Shown here piece by piece: positions 12,245-20,874 of a stretch of DNA of 64,000 nt (within the stretch, counting starts at the first letter, position 1; every line of letters starts with the position of its first letter). This DNA is from Streptomyces antimycoticus. Lineage in GTDB: Bacteria; Actinomycetota; Actinomycetes; Streptomycetales; Streptomycetaceae. The DNA is taken from the NCBI RefSeq assembly GCF_005405925.1, contig NZ_BJHV01000001.1, positions 1,612,001 through 1,676,000 on the forward strand. The letters are read 5' to 3'. Below the pieces are notes generated by a model that searched no databases, was not told the DNA's origin, and worked only from the letters and a program-made list of their open reading frames with translations. Both the position numbers and the translations under genes were made by a program.

Positions 12245-12281
12245 CGTTCGTGGAACGGTCACCGTGACCGTTCCACGAACG
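12245..12281. repeat. Perfect 37-bp palindrome (18-bp arms)
   Basis: CGTTCGTGGAACGGTCAC, one C, then its exact reverse complement. There is no T run after it. It could be a cruciform-forming operator or a strong RNA stem in the 3' region of the FAD monooxygenase. Confidence 0.9.
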
Positions 12282-12377
12282 CGCGAAGCACCGTCAGGTA
12301 CACGGTCCGCACCGCGGTGGTGGCCCTTCCCGTCGCCGTGCTGGCCACCGACGCCATCGCGTTCTCCCCGCGGCTGC

Positions 12378-12407
12378 CGAAGGTGAAGACGGAGGTCTTC
12401 ACCTTCG
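12378..12407. terminator. 13-bp-arm hairpin between convergent genes
   Basis: CGAAGGTGAAGAC, loop GGAG, then the exact reverse complement. It is placed between converging transcripts and lacks a T tail. Probable bidirectional terminator. Confidence 0.55.
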
Positions 12408-12504
12408 CGCCGAGTCAGTCACGGTGAAGGGCAGGCGCAGCACAGCATCGGGGAGACGCTCCCCACGCATACGGCACTGCGGGCTTCCAGAACCCCGCAC
12501 CTTC

Positions 12505-13683
12505 TCAGCGGCGCACCCGTGGCATCCCCAGGCCGATCCAGGAGATGATCTCCCGCTGGATCTCGTTGTTGCCGCCGCCGAAGGTGAAGACGACGCTGCT
12601 GCGGTAGCCGCGCTCCAGCTCTCCGTGGAGGACCTCGCCCGCCGAGCCCTCCTTGAGCGGACCCGCGGCGCCGACGATCTCCATCAGCCAGGCGTAGGCG
12701 TCGCGGCGCGCCTCGGAGCCGTACACCTTGACGGCGGAGGCGTCCTGCGGGGTCAGGGTGTCGCGCTGGAGGGCGTCCACCATCTGCCAGTTGAGCACCT
12801 TCATGGCGTCCAGCCGGGCGTGTGTACGGGCCAGCCGGCCGCGCACCCAGGCCAGGTCGATCACCCGGCGGCCGTCGGGGAGCTTGGTGTCGGCGGCCCA
12901 CTGGCGGACGCCGCGCAGGGCGCGGATGGCCATGGTGCCGTGGGCGGCGAGGGTGACCCGCTCGTAGTTGAGCTGGGTGGTGATCATGCGCCAGCCCTCG
13001 TTCTCGGGGCCGACCCGGCGGGTGGCCGGGACGCGGATGTTCTCGTAGTAGCTGGCGGTGGTGTCGTGGGAGGCGAGGGTCTTGATGAGGGTGGCGGAGT
13101 AGCCGGGGTCGGCGGTCGGGACCAGCAGGATGCTGATGCCCTTGTGGGGTTTGGCGTCGGGGTCGGTGCGGACCGCGAGCCAGACCCAGTCGGCGGTGTC
13201 GCCGTTGGTCGTCCAGGTCTTCTGGCCGTTCACGATGTAGTCGTCGCCGTCGCGCACCGCGCGGGTCTTGAGGGAGGCGAGGTCGGTACCGGCGTCGGGC
13301 TCGCTGTAGCCGATCGCGAAGTCGATCTCGCCGGAGAGGACCTTGGGCAGGAAGTACGCCTTCTGCTCCTCGGTGCCGAACCGCATGATCGTGGGCCCGA
13401 CCGTATTGAGCGCCATCAGCGGCAGCGGCACACCGGCCTGGGCCGCCTCGTCGAAGAAGATGAACTGCTCGACCGGGCCGAGCCCGCGCCCGCCGTACTC
13501 CTGGGGCCAGCCGACCCCCAGCCAGCCGTCGGTGCCGAGCCGGCGGATGGTCTCGCGGTAGAACCGCTTCTGCCCGGTGGAGTCGGCATAGCGGGCGTAG
13601 GCGTCGTCGGGGACCAGTTGGGCGAAGTACGCGCGCAGCTCATCGCGCAACCGCCGCTGATCAGGGGTGTATTCGAGGTCCAC
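12505..13683 (-). CDS. Acyl-CoA dehydrogenase
   Basis: A 392-residue FAD enzyme that oxidises an acyl-CoA to the enoyl-CoA. N-terminal helical domain begins MDLEYTPDQRRLRDELRAYF. The flavin-binding middle shows IGYSEPDAGTDLASL and GQKTWTTNG. The C-terminal domain ends GGGNNEIQREIISWIGLGMPR, with the typical G..NEIQR motif. This resembles the FadE-type enzymes of actinobacterial sterol and branched-acid degradation. I did not identify the base glutamate with certainty. It stands alone, 136 bp from the PPOX gene on the same strand. Confidence 0.9.
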   Translation of the reverse strand: MDLEYTPDQRRLRDELRAYFAQLVPDDAYARYADSTGQKRFYRETIRRLGTDGWLGVGWPQEYGGRGLGPVEQFIFFDEAAQAGVPLPLMALNTVGPTIMRFGTEEQKAYFLPKVLSGEIDFAIGYSEPDAGTDLASLKTRAVRDGDDYIVNGQKTWTTNGDTADWVWLAVRTDPDAKPHKGISILLVPTADPGYSATLIKTLASHDTTASYYENIRVPATRRVGPENEGWRMITTQLNYERVTLAAHGTMAIRALRGVRQWAADTKLPDGRRVIDLAWVRGRLARTHARLDAMKVLNWQMVDALQRDTLTPQDASAVKVYGSEARRDAYAWLMEIVGAAGPLKEGSAGEVLHGELERGYRSSVVFTFGGGNNEIQREIISWIGLGMPRVRR

Positions 13684-13819
13684 GGCCCCTCCTGGAGTCT
13701 CGCGTGCGCCGTACGGCGGTCTGGGAGCGTCCTGGGATCGAGGGGCACGGTAGAACGTGTTCCAACAATACGGAAGGGCCGTGGACCGGGCCCGTCGACC
13801 CGGTCCACGGCCCGGGCCC

Positions 13820-14335
13820 TCAGCCCTCCACCCGGGGCGGGCTGTCGTCGGTGCCGCGCCGTACGACCTGTACCGGCTGGCCCGGACGCCAGGTGCGCAG
13901 CACCATCTGCCCGTTCTCCAAGGCGGTGTGCACCACCTCGGTCAGCTCGGCGCGGTAGAGGTGGAAGGGCTCGGGCGGCCGGACCTCCTCGGCGAAGCGG
14001 GCGACCGTCTCGGGGTCGGTCACCTCGACCGCCCGGCCGCTCACCCGCACATCGCCCTCGGTCAGCCCATCGCCGGGGCCAGGGTTGGCCTGCACCGAGA
14101 ACCTCGGATCGCGGCGCAGGTCCAGCGCCTTGCGCGAGTCGGGCATCATGCCCAGCCACAACTCGCCGGAGAGGAAGGTGACTTCGAGCGGGGTCACCCG
14201 CGGGGAGCCGTCCTGGCGCAGAGTGGCCAGCACATGGTGGCGGTAGCGGCCGAAGCGGTCCTGGGCGTAGTCGGCGAAGGCGGGCTCGGCCGCCGCGAAT
14301 CCGGCCCAGCTGGTGGTCGGGTAGGTCATCGTCAT
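13820..14335 (-). CDS. Pyridoxamine 5'-phosphate oxidase-fold (PPOX) protein
   Basis: About 171 residues with the split-barrel flavin or F420 binding fold: HHVLATLRQDGSPRVTPLEVTFLSGELWLG (first strands), ALDLRRDPRFSVQANPG, and DVRVSGRAVEVTDPE. Such proteins bind FMN, F420 or heme and act as small reductases. ATG at 14335 was preferred because it overlaps a TGA in the alternative frame of the upstream membrane protein (ATGA). ATG 14344 with GGAAA ten bases upstream is also plausible. The upstream gene's present frame runs into this gene without a stop. Confidence 0.8.
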   Translation of the reverse strand: MTMTYPTTSWAGFAAAEPAFADYAQDRFGRYRHHVLATLRQDGSPRVTPLEVTFLSGELWLGMMPDSRKALDLRRDPRFSVQANPGPGDGLTEGDVRVSGRAVEVTDPETVARFAEEVRPPEPFHLYRAELTEVVHTALENGQMVLRTWRPGQPVQVVRRGTDDSPPRVEG

Positions 14336-15927
14336 GGCGCCCATGCTCGGGCCGTTTCCGGACGTCTCCTGTCGGGATTTCCCGGCTTCCCACTCCCGCG
14401 CCTGATCCGGTGGCAGATACGCGTTCCACTCGGTGCCCGGCAGCGGATAGGCGACCCAGGTCCGGGCGTAGGACGGCGGCCGGGTCTGGCCGCGCCGCAG
14501 CAGCAGCGCGGTGGGTTCACGGGCGGCGCGGCGCAGCAGCGTGGGGAGGGTGGTGGACCGGTTGTTGCCACTGGTCTGCGCGGAGGAGCAGCCCGCGTGG
14601 TACGCGACGGGCAGGGCCCGGTCGCCGGTCACCAGACAGGGCGGCCGCAGCCCCAGCCGCTGCAGCCCCTGCGCGGCGGTGCGATAGCGCCCGGTGGTGT
14701 TGTCGGACTGCTTGGCGGTGTGATTGAGGATGACGAACTGGCTGGCCAGATGGAGGGTGATGACCACCCCGAGGGCGACCGCCAGGTGCTGCGGTGAACG
14801 CGCGGCCCGCACCGCGCGGAACACCAGCCCGGCGATCGGCAGTGCCAGCAGCGCGTAGGAGGGCATCAGGAAGCGCGGTGCGGAGTAGCCGATGAGCAGC
14901 AGATACGGCAGGGCGAGGGTGGCCGCGCAGACGATGGGCAGCACGGTCAGCGGTACGGCGGGGAGCCGGGCGGCCGGTCTGCCCAGCCCCACCCGCATCC
15001 GGCGCAGCTGTTGGCGGTCGCGCAGCGCGGTATGAACGCACAGAAGGGTCAGCACGGGCAGTGCCAGCCACCATACGGTCAGCTCCGGGTGGCGCAGCGG
15101 CACCTCGCAGGGGCGGCACAGCTGAGGTCCGTTGAGGCTGCGCAGCGCGGCCCCCACACTGAAGTGGAGTCCCATGCCGCCCTCGACGTCGCTGGAGATG
15201 TTCAGCCGCTCGCCGATGCCGCCGAAGCGGTCGTACGCCTCGCCGATCCACTGGGCGGCGCCGAGCAGCGGCCCGCCGATCAGCGCGGGCAGGGCCGGCC
15301 GCCAGGTGCGCACCCCGATCGCGCCGATCAGCAGCGGCAGGGTGAGCCATCCCCCGTCGGGGGTGCGCACCAGGGTGACACCCGCGAGGACGGCGGCCAG
15401 CCACCAGCGGGCGTTGGTCTCGTGCGGCGCGCGGAGGAACCAGCCGACGGCGGCGACGGCGCCGATCGCCACCCAGAGGTTGGGCATCACCGCGGGCCCG
15501 CTGATCTGGGTGATCCACAGCCCGGAGAAGAGCAGCGCGGCCAGGGCGACCTGGGCCGGGGCAGCAGTCGGGTCCAGACCCGGAAGGCGCCGTAGAGCGC
15601 GCCCGCGGACACCAGCATGAGCAGGATCCGCAGTGCGGGAATGGAGTCGGTCGCCGCCACGACGGGCGCGACCAGGAGACTGACGCCGCGCGAGCGGGGT
15701 GCGCTGAAGTACGCGGGCGGGGTACGCGGATCGACCTGGGAGACGTACACGGACTCGTCCCAGCCCAGCGCGTGGCCGGTGTGCGGGATCACCATGGCGA
15801 GCTGGACCACGGCGTATCCGATGGCCACCAGCCCGAGCCAGGGGGCCGGGCGACGGTATCGCCGCGGCTGGGGTGGCTGGGGGCGCGGGGGCAGGACGGC
15901 GGCCGCCGGTGCGGCAGTATTCTCCAT
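14332..15927 (-). pseudogene. Multi-pass membrane glycosyltransferase (GT39/ArnT-like), frameshifted
   Basis: The N-terminus from ATG 15927 (MENTAAPAAAVLPP) has a first membrane helix then HTGHALGWDESVYVSQ, the first extracytoplasmic loop with the acidic Asp-Glu typical of lipid-linked-sugar glycosyltransferases. After AFRVWTRLL the reading frame shifts at a G run, 15558-15561 (C run on the coding strand). Adding one base restores PPAQVALAALLFSGLWITQI and about ten further membrane helices. The C-terminal frame then runs into the PPOX gene with no stop, and a second frame change would be needed to use the TGA at 14332. Either decay or assembly errors. Likely substrate is a polyprenyl-phosphate sugar. 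Confidence 0.7.
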
Positions 15928-16069
15928 GCGCGCACCATATGATATCTATGTACCTTTTTCGTCCTATTAGGCCATCCGGCTCAGTGTCCAAGGGGTGCCA
16001 TGGACGCGACGGATCCGTAGGCTGGTGCAGCGGTGCACAGCCCCCATCCGGCGGAGGACGGACACACCC
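15928..16069. promoter_or_regulatory. A/T-rich divergent promoter region
   Basis: 142 bp between the membrane glycosyltransferase (minus) and dhaK (plus). Unusually A/T-rich at 15935-15970 (CATATGATATCTATG and a five-T run), which fits promoter elements for one or both genes. It contains GCGCACCATAT, also seen at 30006-30016. Confidence 0.5.
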
Positions 16070-17062
16070 ATGAAGATGCTCATCAACGTCCCCGAGACGG
16101 TGGTCGCCGACGCGCTGCGCGGAATGGCCGCCTGCCACCCCGAACTGATCGTCGACGTCGAGAACCGGGTGATCGTCCGGCGGGACGCGCCGGTCGAGGG
16201 CAAGGTGGGACTGGTCTCCGGCGGCGGATCGGGACACGAGCCGCTGCACGGCGGTTTCGTGGGGAGCGGCATGCTCGACGCCGCCTGCCCCGGCGAGGTG
16301 TTCACCTCCCCCGTGCCGGATCAGATGGTGCGCGCCGCGGCGGCGGTGGACAGCGGCAAGGGCGTGCTGTTCATCATCAAGAACTACACGGGCGATGTGC
16401 TCAACTTCGACATGGCCGCCGAGCTCGCCGAGGACGAGGGCATCCAGGTCGCGAAGGTCCTGGTCAACGATGATGTGGCGGTGACCGACAGCCTCTACAC
16501 GGCCGGCCGGCGCGGCACCGGGGCCACCCTGTTCGTGGAGAAGATCGCGGGCGCGGCGGCCGCCGAGGGCGCGCCGCTGGAGCAGGTGGAGTCGATCGCC
16601 CGGCGGGTGAACGAGCTCTCGCGGAGCTTCGGTGTCGCGCTCAGCCCCTGTTCCACCCCGTCCAAGGGCGGCCCCACCTTCGAACTCCCCGCCGGGGAGC
16701 TGGAGTTGGGCGTGGGCATCCATGGCGAGCCGGGGCGTGAGCGGCGAGCGATGATGACCTCCCACGAGATCGCCGACTACGCGGTGCAGGTGGTGGTCGA
16801 GGACCTGCGCCCGGAGAACCCGGTGCTGCTCCTGGTCAACGGCATGGGCGCGACCCCGCAGCTTGAGCTGTACGGCTTCGCCGCCGAGGTGCACCGGGCG
16901 CTCGGCGAGCGGCAGGTGGCGGTGGCGCGTACGCTCGTCGGCAACTACGTCACGTCACTCGACATGGCGGGCGCCTCGATCACGCTGTGCCAGGTCGACG
17001 AGGACCTCCTGCGGCTGTGGGACGCGCCCGTGCGGACCGCCGGGCTGCGCTGGGGTGCCTGA
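16070..17062 (+). CDS. dhaK: Dihydroxyacetone kinase subunit DhaK
   Basis: 330-residue substrate-binding subunit of the PTS-dependent dihydroxyacetone kinase, cytoplasmic. Motifs: SGGGSGHEPLHGGFVG (substrate pocket), KNYTGDVLNFDMAAE, NDDVAV, and the histidine in GVGIHGEPG that forms the covalent hemiaminal with dihydroxyacetone. Length matches the family. ATG at 16070 lies 12 bases after GGAGG. First gene of dhaKLM, 58 bp before dhaL. Product is dihydroxyacetone phosphate, feeding glycolysis. Confidence 0.96.
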   Translation: MKMLINVPETVVADALRGMAACHPELIVDVENRVIVRRDAPVEGKVGLVSGGGSGHEPLHGGFVGSGMLDAACPGEVFTSPVPDQMVRAAAAVDSGKGVLFIIKNYTGDVLNFDMAAELAEDEGIQVAKVLVNDDVAVTDSLYTAGRRGTGATLFVEKIAGAAAAEGAPLEQVESIARRVNELSRSFGVALSPCSTPSKGGPTFELPAGELELGVGIHGEPGRERRAMMTSHEIADYAVQVVVEDLRPENPVLLLVNGMGATPQLELYGFAAEVHRALGERQVAVARTLVGNYVTSLDMAGASITLCQVDEDLLRLWDAPVRTAGLRWGA

Positions 17063-17120
17063 GGCCGGCCGGCCGCCGATACGTACGCTGTCGCCGTTGG
17101 CTACGACCGAGGAGGCGCCT

Positions 17121-17756
17121 GTGTCCAGCAGTGAACCCGCCGTCGATGACACGCTCGACACCCCTTTCTTCCTCCGATGGCTCACCACCGCGGCCACGTC
17201 CGTGAGCCATGAGGCGGCCCGCCTCACGGATCTGGACTCCGCGATCGGCGACGCCGACCACGGCACCAATATGCAGCGCGGCTTCGCCGCCGTGGCCGAG
17301 GCGCTGGAGAAGGAGCCGCCGGGCTCGCCCGGGGCCACGCTCATCCTGGCCGGGCGCCAGCTGATCTCCAAGGTCGGCGGGGCCTCCGGACCGCTGTACG
17401 GAACGCTGCTGCGCCGGGCCGGCAAGGCGCTCGGCGACGCCGAGCAGATCACCCCGCAGCAGCTGGCAGACGCGCTGCGGGCCGGGGTGGACGCGGTGGC
17501 GCAGCTCGGCGGCGCCGCGCCCGGCGACAAGACGATGCTGGACGCGCTGCTCCCCGCCGTCGAGGCGCTGGGCGGGGCCACCGGGTCGTTCGCGGCCGCG
17601 GGCGAGGCCGCCGAGAAGGGCGCGCTGGCCACCGTGCCCATGCTGGCCCGCAAGGGCAGGGCCAGCTATCTGGGTGAGCGCAGCGTCGGCCACCAGGACC
17701 CGGGCGCCACCTCGTCGGCGCTGCTCATCGCGGCACTGGCGGAGGCGGCACGATGA
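17121..17756 (+). CDS. dhaL: Dihydroxyacetone kinase subunit DhaL (ADP-binding)
   Basis: 211 residues. The Asp ligands that hold Mg-ADP are in DSAIGDADHGTNM; further motifs GGASGPLYGT, GDKTMLDAL and SYLGERSVGHQDPGATS line the nucleotide cap. GTG start at 17121, five or six bases after GAGGAGG. DhaL keeps a permanently bound ADP that is phosphorylated by DhaM and hands phosphate to DhaK-bound dihydroxyacetone. Its stop overlaps the dhaM start by ATGA. Confidence 0.96.
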   Translation: MSSSEPAVDDTLDTPFFLRWLTTAATSVSHEAARLTDLDSAIGDADHGTNMQRGFAAVAEALEKEPPGSPGATLILAGRQLISKVGGASGPLYGTLLRRAGKALGDAEQITPQQLADALRAGVDAVAQLGGAAPGDKTMLDALLPAVEALGGATGSFAAAGEAAEKGALATVPMLARKGRASYLGERSVGHQDPGATSSALLIAALAEAAR

Positions 17757-18169
17757 CCGACGAGGGTGAGAAGAAGCTGGTCGGCATAGTGCTGGTGTCG
17801 CACAGCGCGGCGGTGGCGGACTCGGTGGCCGAGATGGCGAAGGGGCTGTCCGGCGGCGGCGCGGCACCGGTCCGCGCCGCGGGCGGCACCGCGGACGGCG
17901 GGTTCGGCACCAGTCCGGAACTCATAGCGGAGGCGGCCCAGGCGGTCGACCGGGGCGCCGGAGTGGCGGTCCTGGTGGACCTGGGCAGCGCGGTCCTGGC
18001 CGTCAAGGCGCTGCTGGCCGAGGGCGATGAACTGCCGGAGGGCACCCGATTGGTGGACGCGCCGCTCGTGGAGGGGGCGGTCGCGGCGCTCGTCACCGCC
18101 TCCACCGGGGCGGATGTGGACGGGGTGCTCCAGGCGGCCTCGGAGGCGTACGACTACCGCAAGGTCTGA
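17753..18169 (+). CDS. dhaM: PTS-dependent dihydroxyacetone kinase phosphotransferase DhaM
   Basis: 138 residues, a single EIIA-mannose-type domain. LVGIVLVSHSAAVADSVAEM contains the active His that accepts phosphate from HPr; AVLVDLGSAVLAVKALL and VDAPLVEGAVAA are further family motifs. It lacks the HPr and EI-like domains of E. coli DhaM, as in other Gram-positive forms. So phosphate for dihydroxyacetone comes from PEP through the general PTS encoded elsewhere. The stop codon is the first base group of a 15-bp tandem repeat, followed by a strong terminator. Confidence 0.95.
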   Translation: MTDEGEKKLVGIVLVSHSAAVADSVAEMAKGLSGGGAAPVRAAGGTADGGFGTSPELIAEAAQAVDRGAGVAVLVDLGSAVLAVKALLAEGDELPEGTRLVDAPLVEGAVAALVTASTGADVDGVLQAASEAYDYRKV

Positions 18170-18242
18170 CACCGCGAGGCCTGACACCGCTACGTCCGAC
18201 AGCGCGACGTCCGGCACCACAAGATCGGACAGCGCACGGCTA
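18168..18242. repeat. Five degenerate 15-bp tandem repeats at the dhaM stop
   Basis: Units begin GACACCGC or GACAGCGC (18168, 18183, 18198, 18213, 18228). The first overlaps the dhaM TGA. If translated by read-through they would give DTARP-DTATS-DSATS-GTTRS-DSARL. Confidence 0.75.
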
Positions 18243-18243
18243 T

Positions 18244-18281
18244 TGAACGGGGCTCCGCCGGCGAAGGCGGGGCCCCGTTCA
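18244..18281 (+). terminator. Strong intrinsic terminator of dhaKLM
   Basis: Stem TGAACGGGGC-T-CCGCC, loop GGCGAA, GGCGG-G-GCCCCGTTCA: 15 or 16 pairs. Followed by GTCTT rather than a long T run, as is common in Streptomyces. Confidence 0.85.
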
Positions 18282-18436
18282 GTCTTCGACGAACCCTCCG
18301 TCGCAATATTGCGGGCCGTTTATTCCGCTGATGCTCGCCGCGTACGGGGCGAGTTGCCCGTTTCGGACCGCCTCGCGCACGGCGAGACCTCATCGACCCC
18401 CGGCCGTCAAGTGATAGGCGCGATACCAGAACGGGC

Positions 18437-18466
18437 TTCCGAATCCGTCGATCTTGCGTCTAGACT
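18437..18466 (+). promoter_or_regulatory. Possible promoter upstream of short gene / cot cluster
   Basis: TTCCGA, 18 bases, TAGACT. The -10 fits the actinobacterial TANNNT pattern; the -35 is weak. Confidence 0.3.
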
Positions 18467-18510
18467 ACTGATGTCCGAGTGGGGGGACCGGCGGCACTCA
18501 GGGGGAATAA

Positions 18511-18669
18511 ATGGGCGTAATTGAGTGTGCCCGCGCACACCTGGCATCCATCGAACCGATGATGCCGACGCGGGTGTCCCACCGGCCAGGGCCCCATTGC
18601 GGGCCGGCTTGGATTCCATGCGCGGAAATGACCCGACCGCGCCGATCTCATGGTTGCTTGAGCGTCTGA
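18511..18669 (+). CDS. Possible 52-residue cysteine-containing peptide
   Basis: MGVIECARAHLASIEPMMPT and onward, ending RRSHGCLSV, with four cysteines. GGGGGA lies four bases before the ATG and a TAGACT -10-like box is 45 bp upstream. I do not recognise it. It might be a leader peptide or small regulator of the cot genes, or noise. Confidence 0.25.
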   Translation: MGVIECARAHLASIEPMMPTRVSHRPGPHCGPAWIPCAEMTRPRRSHGCLSV

Positions 18670-18860
18670 TCTTCGCGCCCGTCGCGGCGCGTTCGACATA
18701 TCGACCATGAGGCAGCGGTCGCGCCCCGCTTCTGCCTTCATGGTGCCGCACACAGCGCGGACGGCAATCCATCTTTTCCGGAGAAGCAAGGGTTTCCGCG
18801 TGCCTGTTTTTTCTCCTTAATCAACGGATATCGACATTTCGACGTGGAGGAGTCAGTCGC

Positions 18861-19940
18861 ATGACCACACCCACGCTCAGCCCCGGCCGCTTGGACGCGG
18901 ATACCGTCCGCGAGTCGGTGGACGTCGTACTCGAAGACTTTCTGACGGCCAAGGCCCGTACCACTCCGCAACACCATCTGCCGTATCTCTCCGGACTGCT
19001 CAAGGATTTCCTGTCCGGCGGAAAACGCATACGGCCCCTGTTGTGTGTCACCGGCTGGCAGGCCGTCGGCGGCGGTGAGGACACCGACGCGGTGTTCCGG
19101 GTGGCCGCCTGCCTGGAGATGTTCCACGCCTTCGCGCTGATCCACGACGACGTCATGGACGACAGCGACACCCGCCGCGGCCGGCCGACCATCCATCGCA
19201 CCCTGGCCGCGCTGTGCGCCGCCGACCGCAGGCCGGATCAGATCGAGCGGTTCGGGGTCAGCGGGGCGGTGCTGCTCGGCGACCTCGCGCTCACCTGGTC
19301 GGACGAACTCCTGCACTCGGCCGGCCTCACCCCCGCCCAGTTCGACGCCGTGCTGCCGCTGCTGTCGGAGATGCGCACCGAGGTGATGCTGGGCCAGTAC
19401 CTCGATCTGCAGGCCACCGGGGAGCTGACGGACGACGTCGAGGCCACCCTCACCGTCAACCGGTACAAGACCGCCAAGTACACCATCGAGCGCCCGCTGC
19501 ACGTCGGAGCCGCCATCGCGGGTGCCGGCCCGGAGGCCATGGAGGCGTTCACCGCCTACGCGCTGCCGCTCGGCGAGGCGTTCCAGCTCCGCGACGATCT
19601 GCTGGGCGTGTACGGCGATCCGGATTCGACCGGCAAGTCCCAGCTGGACGATCTGCGGGCCGGGAAGAACACCACCCTGATCGCGCTCGCCCTGCGCGGC
19701 TCCGACAGCGCCCAGGCGGCGCGGTTGCGCAGCCTCATCGGCAATCCGCTGCTGGACGAGCGGGACGCCGTGACCATCCAGGAGATCTTCGCCGCCACCA
19801 CCGCCCGGGAGGCCGTCGAGCAGATGATCGACGACCGCCGGACACAAGCCCTGCGGGCCCTCGACGACGCCCCATTCACCGCGGACGCGGTCAACGCGCT
19901 GAAGCTGATCGCCCGCATGGCCACTGTGAGGAACTCATGA
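18861..19940 (+). CDS. cotB1: Geranylgeranyl diphosphate synthase CotB1
   Basis: 359-residue all-E polyprenyl diphosphate synthase that condenses IPP and DMAPP/FPP to geranylgeranyl diphosphate. GGKRIRPLL binds IPP; first Asp-rich motif DDVMD (96-100), followed by DTRRGR; second Asp-rich motif QLRDDLLGVYGD. ATG at 18861 is nine bases after GGAGGAG. Its stop overlaps the cotB2 start by ATGA, so substrate and cyclase are made together. Identity as CotB1 rests on the adjacent, near-identical CotB2. Confidence 0.93.
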   Translation: MTTPTLSPGRLDADTVRESVDVVLEDFLTAKARTTPQHHLPYLSGLLKDFLSGGKRIRPLLCVTGWQAVGGGEDTDAVFRVAACLEMFHAFALIHDDVMDDSDTRRGRPTIHRTLAALCAADRRPDQIERFGVSGAVLLGDLALTWSDELLHSAGLTPAQFDAVLPLLSEMRTEVMLGQYLDLQATGELTDDVEATLTVNRYKTAKYTIERPLHVGAAIAGAGPEAMEAFTAYALPLGEAFQLRDDLLGVYGDPDSTGKSQLDDLRAGKNTTLIALALRGSDSAQAARLRSLIGNPLLDERDAVTIQEIFAATTAREAVEQMIDDRRTQALRALDDAPFTADAVNALKLIARMATVRNS

Positions 19941-20860
19941 CGACAGGACTTTCCACGGCCGGGGCCCAGGACATCGGCCGGAGCAGCGTCCGCCCGTACC
20001 TGGAGGAATGCACCGGCCGCTTCCAGGAGATGTTCGACCGCTATGTCGTCACCCGGCCCACCAAGGTCGAATTGACCGACGCCGAACTGCGCGAGGTCAT
20101 AGACGACTGCAACGCGGCGGTGGCCCCCCTCGGTAAATCGGTTTCCGATGAGCGCTGGATCTCCTATATGGGGGTGGTGCTGTGGTCCCAGAGTCCCCGT
20201 CATATCAAGGACATGGAGGCATTCAAAGCCGTCTGCGTCCTGAACTGCGTGACGTTCGTGTGGGACGACATGGATCCCGCACTGCATGACTTCGATCTCT
20301 TCCTGCCGCGGCTGCGCGCGATCTGCGAGAAGTACTACGGCCCCGAGGACGCGGAGGTCGCGTACGAGGCCGCGCGCGCCTTCGTCACCAGCGACCACAT
20401 GTTCCGCAACTCGCCGATCAAGGCGGCGCTGTGCACCACGTCCCCGGAGCAGTATTTTCGATTCCGGGTCACGGACATCGGTGTCGACTTCTGGATGAAG
20501 ATGTCGTACCCGATCTACCGGCATCCGGAGTTCACCGAACACGCCAAGACAAGCCTGGCCGCGCGGATGACCACCCGCGGACTCACCATCGTCAACGACT
20601 TCTACTCCTATGACCGCGAGGTCTCGCTGGGCCAGATCACCAACTGTTTCCGGCTCTGCGATGTGAGCGACGAGACGACGTTCAAGGAGTTCTTCCAGGC
20701 CCGGCTCGATGACATGATCGAGGACATCGAGTGCATCAAGGCCTTCGACCGGCTGACACAGGACGTCTTCCTCGATCTGATCTACGGCAACTTCGTCTGG
20801 ACCATCAGCAACAAGCGCTACAAGACGGCCGTCAACGACGTCAACTCTCGTATTCAGTAA
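19937..20860 (+). CDS. cotB2: Cyclooctat-9-en-7-ol synthase CotB2
   Basis: 307-residue class I diterpene cyclase, same length as characterised CotB2 of S. melanosporofaciens. The unusual metal-binding motif 110-DDMD-113 and the NSE triad N220/S224/E228 (NDFYSYDRE) are at the published positions, as are F107, F149 and W186 that shape the product. Sequence from memory of CotB2 (MTTGLSTAGAQDIG start) agrees almost throughout; I see only scattered substitutions such as G27 and N159. It converts GGPP to the 5-8-5 tricyclic alcohol. Cytoplasmic, Mg2+ dependent. Confidence 0.96.
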   Translation: MTTGLSTAGAQDIGRSSVRPYLEECTGRFQEMFDRYVVTRPTKVELTDAELREVIDDCNAAVAPLGKSVSDERWISYMGVVLWSQSPRHIKDMEAFKAVCVLNCVTFVWDDMDPALHDFDLFLPRLRAICEKYYGPEDAEVAYEAARAFVTSDHMFRNSPIKAALCTTSPEQYFRFRVTDIGVDFWMKMSYPIYRHPEFTEHAKTSLAARMTTRGLTIVNDFYSYDREVSLGQITNCFRLCDVSDETTFKEFFQARLDDMIEDIECIKAFDRLTQDVFLDLIYGNFVWTISNKRYKTAVNDVNSRIQ

Positions 20861-20874
20861 GGGAACGGGGAACC

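Larger units (their letters stand above)
12178..12504. other. Intergenic region with two large inverted repeats, no convincing gene
   Basis: 327 bp between convergent genes. It holds the 37-bp palindrome and the 30-bp hairpin listed separately. A 75-codon open frame (12200-12427) crosses both and matches nothing I recognise. Confidence 0.5.
18282..18860. other. Leader region of the cot cluster
   Basis: 579 bp with lower GC content than its surroundings, containing a possible promoter (18437-18466), a possible 52-codon gene (18511-18669), and just before cotB1 a six-T run at 18807-18812 flanked by GGAGAA/TTCTCC that could form a weak attenuator-like stem. The transcription start of cotB1 cannot be fixed by eye. 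Confidence 0.5.

Noticed and set aside
12200..12427. 75-codon open frame between the FAD gene and the acyl-CoA dehydrogenase
   Set aside because: It runs through two perfect inverted repeats, has no Shine-Dalgarno site and no recognisable sequence.
13820..16894. One giant 1024-codon minus-strand protein
   Set aside because: Its first 320 codons are antisense to dhaK, the middle is a frameshifted membrane glycosyltransferase and the end is the PPOX gene.
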